Translations under genes and position numbers: made by a program
Shown here: one piece after another, positions 1 through 5,061 of the stretch
Layout of the letters: each line of letters opens with the position of its first letter
Numbering within the stretch: the stretch's first letter is position 1
Notes under the pieces: generated by a model
What the model was told of the DNA's origin: nothing
The model's database searches: none
The model's input: only the letters and a program-made list of their open reading frames with translations
NCBI GenBank assembly: GCA_012797715.1
Contig: JAAZOO010000107.1
Span: forward strand, 1 to 13,978
Source: Geobacteraceae bacterium
GTDB taxonomy: Bacteria > Desulfobacterota > Desulfuromonadia > Geobacterales > Geobacteraceae
Length of the DNA: 13,978 bases
Direction: 5' to 3'

Positions 1-335
1 CGCTTCTCAAGATACGCCTCAAGTGCTTTCTGGAGGGTTATCCCCTTGACTTTTTCCTGGCGTTTCATTACGTTCGGGTTTTCCCCGTTTTGCATCTCTA
101 CCATTTTGTTTGCTGCTGCTTTACGCGCTTGCTCTGGGGTGAATTCACCATGCCTGCCAATGGTGACTCTTACTTTGTTCCCCTTTACACGCTTCATTAC
201 GAAATAGGTTTTGCCGGTATGGCTTACACGAACGCCAAATCCTTTCAGTTCAGTGTCGAAATAGTCAATTTGATTACCTTTTTCCAGGGTGGGGAGTTTG
301 TCAACGGCTGCCTTTGTAATCTTCATCGTGGCCAT
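1..335 (-). CDS. Tyrosine recombinase (phage/ICE integrase), N-terminal part; 3' end outside window
   Basis: Site-specific recombinase that would integrate and excise a prophage or genomic island. Reading leftwards from ATG at 335 the protein begins MATMKITKAAVDKLP, continues with DTELKGFGVRVS at about residues 25-36, then VTIGRHGEFTPEQARKAA. This is the typical N-terminal arm-binding domain (DUF4102 type) of P4-like integrases. About 111 codons are visible; the core-binding and catalytic Arg/His/Tyr regions would lie beyond base 1, so activity cannot be judged. The start at 335 has GGAG 11 bases upstream; ATG at 326 (MKITKAAV) is the alternative. The coding sequence is clearly more A+T-rich than the rest of the window, consistent with horizontal transfer. 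It points away from the tRNA-Thr gene 120 bp away. The family call is firm; the identity of the element is unknown. Confidence 0.9.
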   Translation of the reverse strand, partial: MATMKITKAAVDKLPTLEKGNQIDYFDTELKGFGVRVSHTGKTYFVMKRVKGNKVRVTIGRHGEFTPEQARKAAANKMVEMQNGENPNVMKRQEKVKGITLQKALEAYLEK

Positions 336-353
336 GATTGCTTGTTCTCCTCG

Positions 354-393
354 ATTTCCGTAGGTACCACATAGGTACCACAATAGCGGAAAT
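354..393. repeat. Tandem 11-bp repeat framed by a 7-bp inverted repeat, upstream of the integrase gene
   Basis: TAGGTACCACA occurs twice head to tail with no gap at 361-371 and 372-382, each copy containing the palindrome GGTACC. The pair is framed by ATTTCCG (354-360) and its exact reverse complement CGGAAAT (387-393). It lies 19-58 bases upstream of the integrase start, where a promoter would be. Likely roles are integrase arm-type binding sites, or an operator for the integrase or an excisionase. The repeats are seen directly; the role is inferred. Confidence 0.7.
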
Positions 394-408
394 AATTCAA
401 TGGCATCC

Positions 409-437
409 TTGATTGCGCGCTTGTAACTACCTGTAAT
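409..437 (+). promoter_or_regulatory. Candidate sigma-70 promoter of tRNA-Thr
   Basis: TTGATT (409-414, 4 of 6 to consensus) and TGTAAT (432-437, 5 of 6) are separated by 17 bases. The start point would be near 443-444, leaving a leader of about 13 bases before the tRNA at 457. An alternative -10, TAATAT at 434-439, gives a less usual 19-base spacer. Confidence 0.5.
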
Positions 438-456
438 ATATAGAAAAGAGTGGGCC

Positions 457-532
457 GCCACCTTAGCTCAGATGGTAGAGCAATTGATTCGTAATCAATA
501 GGTCGCCGGTTCGATTCCGGCAGGTGGCTCCA
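457..532 (+). tRNA. tRNA-Thr, anticodon CGT
   Basis: Complete 76-base cloverleaf that decodes ACG. Acceptor strands GCCACCT (457-463) and AGGTGGC (522-528) pair fully. The D stem is GCTC/GAGC (466-469, 478-481). The anticodon stem ATTGA/TCAAT (483-487, 495-499) carries loop TTCGTAA with anticodon CGT at 490-492. The T stem GCCGG/CCGGC (505-509, 517-521) encloses TTCGATT. Discriminator T529 is followed by an encoded CCA (530-532). It has its own promoter and terminator, so it appears monocistronic. tRNA genes are common integrase targets, and an integrase gene lies just upstream. Confidence 0.97.
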
Positions 533-542
533 GTAAAATCAA

Positions 543-579
543 GGCTTTGCGGCATATGTCGCAGGGCCGTTTCTTTTTT
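543..579 (+). terminator. Rho-independent terminator of tRNA-Thr
   Basis: A 9-bp stem, GGCTTTGCG (543-551) with CGCAGGGCC (560-568) including two G-U pairs, and an 8-base loop are followed by the T-rich tract TTTCTTTTTT at 570-579. It starts 11 bases after the tRNA 3' end. Confidence 0.8.
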
Positions 580-755
580 CCGGCGTTTCTGTCCAACTGC
601 TCTCATCCCTTTCCCTGCCCGGTGCTCCATTGCCGCGATATATCCCTTCAGAGAAACCTGATTTACCCCGGCCGGTTTTCATCCGTTCCTGCGCTGGGGG
701 ACATTCCGCGCCATGTCTCTCCTTTCCTCCCAAGCGCTCCCTTTTCTAGAAAAAT

Positions 756-769
756 TTGATGCATATCAA
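756..769. promoter_or_regulatory. FNR/CRP-family operator upstream of hcp
   Basis: TTGATgcatATCAA is a perfect 14-bp palindrome that matches the FNR consensus TTGAT-N4-ATCAA at every defined position. Its centre lies about 40 bases upstream of the start point predicted from the -10 at 791-796. That is almost the -41.5 position of class II FNR activation. hcp genes are widely controlled by FNR or the related regulator HcpR; which one acts here cannot be told from the site alone. Confidence 0.75.
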
Positions 770-790
770 TGTGCCGCTTCCATTTTTCGG

Positions 791-796
791 TATAGT
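791..796 (+). promoter_or_regulatory. Candidate -10 element of the hcp promoter
   Basis: TATAGT matches five of six bases of the sigma-70 -10 consensus and sits 21 bases after the FNR-like palindrome. No good -35 is visible, as expected for an activator-dependent class II promoter. The predicted start is near 803, giving a leader of about 70 bases. Confidence 0.5.
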
Positions 797-873
797 TTTC
801 CCATCACGCGGGAACAAGCATCGGGTACAGAACCCCGCCGACCAGGGAAGACGATACAAAGGAGGAAAAAAGA

Positions 874-2505
874 ATGTTCTGTCATCAGTGTGAGCAGGCA
901 GCGAAAGGAATCGGATGCGATGTGATGGGTGTGTGCGGAAAGAAGCCGGAAGTGGCGGCCTTGCAAGACAACCTGCTGTACGGACTGAAAGGGCTCGCCT
1001 TTTTCGCCGACAAGGCGCGGAATCTGGGAGCCAGGGACCGGGCCGTTGACGTCTTCCTGCTGGAAGGGCTCTTCGCCACGGTCACCAACGTGGACTTCGA
1101 CCCGGCCCGCCTGGAAGCGACCATCAGGAAGTGCTTCGAAATGAAGGAGAAGGCGAAAGCCCTCTACGAGGACGCCTTTTCCAAGGCCAACGGCATCAAG
1201 GCCCGCCAGTTCCCGGAGGGACCGGCCGCCTGGGCGCCGGCAGCGGACCTGGTGAAGCAGGGCGAGCAGTACGGCATCCGCGCCCTCCATGAGAACGAGG
1301 ACATCCGCTCCGCCATCGAGATACTGACCTACGGGCTCAAGGGGATGGCCGCCTACGCCGACCACTGCCAGATCCTGGGCAAGCACGACGAAGAGGTCTA
1401 TGCCTTCTTCCACAAGGCCCTGGCAGCAACCGCCGATCCGGCCCTGGGGCTGATGGACTATGTCGGGCTCTCCATGGAGTGCGGCAAGGTGAACCTCAAG
1501 GTCATGGGCATGCTCAACGAAGGGCACGTGGAGCGCTTCGGCCATCCGGTCCCCACCCCTGTCCAGCTGGGCACCAGGGCGGGCAAGGCAATTCTCGTCT
1601 CCGGCCACGACCTGCTCATGCTGGAAGAGCTCCTCAAGCAGACCGAGGGGAAAGGGATCAACGTCTACACCCACGGCGAGATGCTCCCGGCCCACGGCTA
1701 TCCGGGGCTCAAGAAGTACGCTCACCTGGCCGGCAACTTCGGGGGCGCATGGCAGGACCAGGCAAAGGAATTCCCGGGCTTCCCCGGCGCCATCATCTTC
1801 AACACCAACTGCATCCAGAGGCCGGCCGATTCCTACCTTGACCGGGTTTTCACCTGGGGCCTGGTGGCATGGCCCGGAGTGAAGCACATCGACGGCTGGG
1901 ACTTCACCCCCGTCATCGAAAAGGCCCTCTCCCTCCCCGCATTCGAGGACAAACCGGACAAGGAGATCCTGGTGGGCTTCGGCCACAACGCGGTCCTGGG
2001 AGTGGCGGACACGGTCATCGAGGCGGTGAAGGGAGGCGCGGTGAGGCATTTCTTCCTCATCGGCGGCTGCGACGGCGCCAAACCGGGACGGAACTACTAC
2101 ACCGAATTCGCCGAAAAGGTCCCCAAGGACTGCGTCATCCTGACCCTGGCCTGCGGCAAGTACCGTTTCAACAAGCTGGACTTCGGCGACATCGGCGGCA
2201 TCCCGCGGCTCCTTGACGTGGGCCAGTGCAACGACGCCTACTCGGCCATCCAGATCGCGGTGGCCCTGGCCGGGGCATTCAACTGCGGCGTCAACGACCT
2301 GCCCCTGTCGCTGGTGCTCTCCTGGTACGAGCAGAAGGCGGTGGTCATCCTCCTGACCCTGCTCCACCTGGGGATCAAGAACATCAAACTGGGACCGAGC
2401 CTCCCGGCATTCGTCTCCCCCAACGTCCTCAACTTCCTGGTGGAGAACTTCAACATCGCCCCCATCTCCACGCCGGAGGCAGACCTGAAGGCCATCCTCG
2501 GCTGA
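874..2505 (+). CDS. hcp: Hybrid cluster protein (HCP, prismane protein; hydroxylamine reductase), class 1
   Basis: Cytoplasmic Fe-S enzyme of 543 residues. The family is annotated as hydroxylamine reductase and is also linked to nitric oxide reduction and nitrosative stress. The N-terminal cysteines C3, C6, C15 and C21 have the CX2C-X8-C-X5-C spacing of class 1 HCPs from strict anaerobes, which bind a [4Fe-4S] cluster. All eight expected ligands of the hybrid 4Fe-2O-2S cluster are present: H245, E269, C313, C399 (GGCDGAK, the likely persulfide), C427 (LACGKYRFN), C452 (GQCNDAY), E486 and K488 (WYEQK). The ATG follows a strong AAGGAGG 8 bases upstream. The FNR-like palindrome upstream predicts anaerobic or NO-responsive expression. 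A hairpin and a cupin gene follow. No dedicated reductase partner (hcr) is visible nearby, which is usual for class 1. Length and motifs look intact. Confidence 0.97.
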   Translation: MFCHQCEQAAKGIGCDVMGVCGKKPEVAALQDNLLYGLKGLAFFADKARNLGARDRAVDVFLLEGLFATVTNVDFDPARLEATIRKCFEMKEKAKALYEDAFSKANGIKARQFPEGPAAWAPAADLVKQGEQYGIRALHENEDIRSAIEILTYGLKGMAAYADHCQILGKHDEEVYAFFHKALAATADPALGLMDYVGLSMECGKVNLKVMGMLNEGHVERFGHPVPTPVQLGTRAGKAILVSGHDLLMLEELLKQTEGKGINVYTHGEMLPAHGYPGLKKYAHLAGNFGGAWQDQAKEFPGFPGAIIFNTNCIQRPADSYLDRVFTWGLVAWPGVKHIDGWDFTPVIEKALSLPAFEDKPDKEILVGFGHNAVLGVADTVIEAVKGGAVRHFFLIGGCDGAKPGRNYYTEFAEKVPKDCVILTLACGKYRFNKLDFGDIGGIPRLLDVGQCNDAYSAIQIAVALAGAFNCGVNDLPLSLVLSWYEQKAVVILLTLLHLGIKNIKLGPSLPAFVSPNVLNFLVENFNIAPISTPEADLKAILG

Positions 2506-2537
2506 GACGGCAAGGCGGGAGCCATACCGGCTTCATC

Positions 2538-2576
2538 GCGCCCGGAGGCCGAAACCCGGTTTCCGGGCGCCCTTTT
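2538..2576 (+). terminator. Terminator or attenuator between hcp and the cupin gene
   Basis: A perfect 9-bp stem, GCGCCCGGA (2538-2546) with TCCGGGCGC (2562-2570), encloses a 15-base loop and is followed by only four T residues at 2573-2576. The short T run suggests incomplete termination, so hcp would be expressed more than the downstream cupin gene. A simple mRNA-stabilising 3' hairpin is also possible. Confidence 0.55.
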
Positions 2577-2598
2577 ACCCGAATCAGAGGAGAGAACC

Positions 2599-2904
2599 AT
2601 GCGGATAACGGAATTGAAGAGCGCCGAGAAGGTGCCCATCCCCATCGATGCCAGGAAGATGCTTGTACGGAAGGAGTGTGAACTCATCCACCTCTCCCTG
2701 CAGCCGGGCGAGGTGCTGGAAACCCATACCAACCCCTTCCCCGTGGCTTTTTACGTCCTTGCCGGACAAGGAGACCTGGTTGTCGGGGCGGAGACGCGGA
2801 GGGTCGGGGCGGACACGGTGATTGAGGTGCCGGCAGGGGAGGTGCGGGGATGGACGAACCCGGGTCCGGAGGTCCTGCGCGTTCTCGTACTCAAGCTGCT
2901 GTAG
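2599..2904 (+). CDS. Small single-domain cupin protein, non-canonical metal site
   Basis: A 101-residue protein with a complete small beta-barrel cupin pattern: PGEVLETHTNPFPVAFYVL (about 36-54) as motif 1 and VPAGEVRGWTNPGP (about 77-90) as motif 2. The usual metal ligands are largely missing. Motif 1 has H43-T-N45 instead of HXH, and A50 replaces the expected Glu. In motif 2, R83 stands where the His normally is. Only H43 of the four typical ligands remains, so it may bind a small molecule without metal or use a different site. The ATG has GAGGAGA about 5 bases upstream. It lies 93 bp after hcp on the same strand behind a weak hairpin, so co-expression with hcp in the redox or NO response is plausible. 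The fold call is good; the substrate is unknown. Confidence 0.85.
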   Translation: MRITELKSAEKVPIPIDARKMLVRKECELIHLSLQPGEVLETHTNPFPVAFYVLAGQGDLVVGAETRRVGADTVIEVPAGEVRGWTNPGPEVLRVLVLKLL

Positions 2905-2977
2905 CTCCGGCCCTGGTCAGGCCGCTTTCCTCCGCACCCGGAAGCACAGGGACCGGCAGGCAGACCGGGAGTCTTTT

Positions 2978-3000
2978 CCCGTGTGGAGAGTTCTCACGGG
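2978..3000. terminator. Weak hairpin in the convergent 3' region (cupin versus HD-GYP)
   Basis: CCCGTG (2978-2983) pairs with CACGGG (2995-3000) around an 11-base loop and overlaps the HD-GYP stop codon. A competing hairpin, CGGGA/TCCCG, lies just before it, and another, CGGCC/GGCCG, occupies 2908-2924. None has a convincing T run on either strand. Some of these may end the two convergent transcripts. Confidence 0.25.
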
Positions 3001-3809
3001 TGATGGGTGCCACACGATGGGATCGGCGCTGCAGAGAGCATCTTCGGCAGGATCCGCTCGAAGGCGGCCACGCACGCCGGGTCCCAGTGGGCGCCCGCCC
3101 CATTCTTGAGGATGGCGAGAGCTTCGTCGGGGGTCCTCCCCTTCTGGTAGGGACGGTCCGTGGTCATGGCGTCATAGCCGTCGGCGACGGCGATAACCTT
3201 TGCCCCCAGGGGTATGTCCGGATCCGTCAGGTGCTTGGGGTAGCCGCGTCCGTCCGGACGCTCGTGATGGGCGCGGACATAGTCCAGTGCCGGACCGAGA
3301 AAATCCAGGTCCTTGAGGATGTCCGCTCCGGTGGTGGGGTGGCGGGTAATCTCCCGGATCACGTCTTCCGGGTTCTTCCCCTCGTGGGGGAGAAACAGCC
3401 GGTCGGAAAACCCTATTTTGCCGATGTCGTGGAGCCGCCCGGCAATCCGCACCCGTTCGATCTCCTCGTCAGGCAGTCCCAGCTCCTCGGCGATCAGGCC
3501 GGCGATGCGGCCGACCCGCTCTGCATGCCCCTCGGTATAGGTATCCCGGGCCGCAAGGGCGTTTGCCATGGCTGATACCGTTGCCACGGCGTTGCGGCGG
3601 ATGGTCTCGTTCAGTTCCCGCAGTTCCTGGATCAGCATCTCGAGACGGTATTCGCGGGCCTCCACCTTGACCATCATCAGCCCCATGGCCTCGGCGATGG
3701 AGCGGACCGGTTCCGGAGCTTCCGGCCGGGTCAGATCCATGATGTCATTGGAATAGCGGCCCGCCGCTATCTCCTCGATAACCTCAAGAAGTCGTTCCAG
3801 CTCTCCCAT
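2994..3809 (-). CDS. HD-GYP domain protein, probable cyclic-di-GMP phosphodiesterase
   Basis: 271 residues from the ATG at 3809, chosen because GGGGAG lies 4 bases upstream; a GTG at 3827 would add six residues. The first 80 or so residues are helical and HAMP-like or linker-like (YSNDIMDLTRPEAPEPVRSI) with no membrane segment, so the protein should be cytosolic. The C-terminal part is an HD-GYP domain with H95, the HD pair H127-D128 (RLHDIGKIG), H157 (TRHP), H181-H182 (HHERPDGRGYP) and the GYP triplet at 189-191. HD-GYP proteins hydrolyse cyclic di-GMP to pGpG or GMP. All expected metal-site and GYP residues are visible, so activity is likely. It is the second gene of a minus-strand operon behind a PP-loop gene 42 bp upstream, and it lies close to the YfiR/CHASE8 signalling operon on the other strand. 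Confidence 0.92.
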   Translation of the reverse strand: MGELERLLEVIEEIAAGRYSNDIMDLTRPEAPEPVRSIAEAMGLMMVKVEAREYRLEMLIQELRELNETIRRNAVATVSAMANALAARDTYTEGHAERVGRIAGLIAEELGLPDEEIERVRIAGRLHDIGKIGFSDRLFLPHEGKNPEDVIREITRHPTTGADILKDLDFLGPALDYVRAHHERPDGRGYPKHLTDPDIPLGAKVIAVADGYDAMTTDRPYQKGRTPDEALAILKNGAGAHWDPACVAAFERILPKMLSAAPIPSCGTHHP

Positions 3810-3851
3810 GTCTCTCCCCGCGACCACTACGCCTGTCGCTGTCAGGCTTCC

Positions 3852-4859
3852 TTACAGGCGGAAGTGTTCTATCCGGCCCTCATCGAACTCATGAACTACG
3901 GAAAGGCGACTACCCCTTCCATTATGCGTCACCGCTATCGAACACTGCGATCCGGATGCGGCCTTCGTATACCGGAGCAGTATTCTGGCCGCCGTTTCCA
4001 GGAGGTCGGGACGGATGTCGCCGGTCACGACACACAGGGGGCTCCCCCCGTCCACCCAGCGCAGGGTCGCGTCACCGGGACGCGCCATGCTCTCCAGCGC
4101 CTTGTTTTCCGCCTCGTTGCGGCCGACGATCGCCTTGGTGCGGGCGCCGATCCGGAAATGACGGCCTGTCCGCAGAAGCGCGAAATCCAGCATGTTCAAA
4201 GTGTCGGCATGGTCGAAGATATCCCGTATCTTGGAAAGAAAGGATGGTTCCGTGAGGAGGCATCCCCCGGCCGGGATGGGATACCCCTCAATTCCCATCT
4301 CGGACGCCAGCCGCATCTGCTCCTTGCGCGAACGGCCGGAGACAGCGGGAAGTCTTTCCCTATCCACCCACCCCTCCTGTTCCGGCACGGTGGGCTCCAG
4401 AAATTTCGCGGACAGGGGGCGCAGCAGCAGCCCCTTGAGACCGCTTTCCCGCTCCACGAGGAGCATGGCTTCCTTGCGCTGGCTCAGAGGGCGCTGTCCC
4501 AGCACCTCGCCGGTGACGATGAAATCGGCGCCGCACTCTGCCATGTACTCAGCGGCTTTGCGAAGGAAAAAGATGCGGCAGTCGATGCAGGGGTTCATGC
4601 CGCTGCCGTAGCCGTGCCGCGGAGCCCTGATCATTTCCAGGAAGTCCACGCCCAGTTCGATGACCGTGATGGGCACGCCCAGTTCACCGGCGACGCGGAC
4701 CGCTTCCGACGGGCATCCGGCTGTGGGGTTCTTGCACAGGAAGAAGGGGGAGGTGAAGTTGATCGCCTCCACGTCGATTCCCTGCTCCCGCATGAGCTTC
4801 ACGGCAAGGATCGAATCGAGCCCCCCGGAAAAGAGGGCGAGGGCTTTTCTTTTTGTCAT
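3852..4859 (-). CDS. PP-loop ATPase related to tRNA thiolation enzymes (MnmA/ThiI-like, with C-terminal NFACT-R-like part)
   Basis: 335-residue protein with an adenylating PP-loop, SGGLDS, at residues 11-16. This motif activates a substrate as an adenylate before sulfur or nitrogen transfer. C42 and C49 (LCKNPTAGC) and the pair C91/C94 (MNPCIDC, like the NPC..C segment of MnmA) may hold a cluster or zinc, or carry sulfur. VTGEVLGQRPLSQ (about 115-127) resembles the tRNA-contacting region of thiouridylases. GRSRKEQM and AGGCLLTE (C200) complete a pattern I recognise from proteins often annotated as 2-thiouridylase or thiamine biosynthesis ThiI-like. The region after about 220 may be the RNA-associated NFACT-R type domain found on such proteins. 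It is not canonical MnmA. ATG at 4859 has GGGA 8 bases upstream. It is the first gene of the operon with the HD-GYP gene. The exact modified base is unknown. Confidence 0.8.
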   Translation of the reverse strand: MTKRKALALFSGGLDSILAVKLMREQGIDVEAINFTSPFFLCKNPTAGCPSEAVRVAGELGVPITVIELGVDFLEMIRAPRHGYGSGMNPCIDCRIFFLRKAAEYMAECGADFIVTGEVLGQRPLSQRKEAMLLVERESGLKGLLLRPLSAKFLEPTVPEQEGWVDRERLPAVSGRSRKEQMRLASEMGIEGYPIPAGGCLLTEPSFLSKIRDIFDHADTLNMLDFALLRTGRHFRIGARTKAIVGRNEAENKALESMARPGDATLRWVDGGSPLCVVTGDIRPDLLETAARILLRYTKAASGSQCSIAVTHNGRGSRLSVVHEFDEGRIEHFRL

Positions 4860-5061
4860 GGTTGTTTCCCGTTGCGCAGTCTGTAACAGCGGAGTATTGT
4901 GGGGAAGGCTACCACAGCGGGAGTCAGAAAGTAAAGGGGAGGAAACCTCCCGCCGTTCCCCGCAATTTTTTCTGCTATCAAGTTTTCATGCCATCGTCCG
5001 ATACGAAAAAAGTACTTCCGTCCGGCAGCCCCGGGCGGTACGGATGCAACGGGAGGATTCC
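4860..5061. promoter_or_regulatory. Divergent intergenic region with a strong small hairpin
   Basis: These 202 bases must hold the promoters of both the leftward PP-loop/HD-GYP operon and the rightward pseudo-ATPase/pilT operon. A perfect 6-bp stem, GGGAGG/CCTCCC, with an AAA loop lies at 4937-4951. An extended -10-like TGCTATCAA at 4973-4981 could serve the rightward operon, but no good -35 accompanies it. I see no convincing sigma-54 site or binding palindrome other than the hairpin. Confidence 0.4.

Larger units (their letters stand above)
533..873. other. Intergenic region between tRNA-Thr and hcp
   Basis: This 341-base stretch holds the tRNA terminator at its left end and the hcp promoter with its FNR-like box from 756 onward. 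Between about 580 and 750 I see no gene. The short reading frames there have no ribosome binding site and no recognisable protein, and no further repeat stands out. Confidence 0.6.

Noticed and set aside
90..374. 94-residue plus-strand reading frame at the left edge
   Set aside because: It is antisense to the integrase coding sequence, which shows clear family motifs on the minus strand; no ribosome site or homology is visible.
766..2367. 533-residue minus-strand reading frame over hcp
   Set aside because: Shadow of the GC-rich hcp gene. The translation is low-complexity (Val/Gly/Glu/Arg rich) with no domain, and hcp has every expected ligand.
3864..4886. 340-residue plus-strand reading frame over the PP-loop gene
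   Set aside because: Shadow frame; the minus-strand product carries SGGLDS and conserved cysteines.
4660..5061. Upstream extension of the pseudo-PilB reading frame
   Set aside because: It would overlap the divergent PP-loop gene. The extra residues have no MshEN homology, and the GGGAGG site fits the ATG at 5062.
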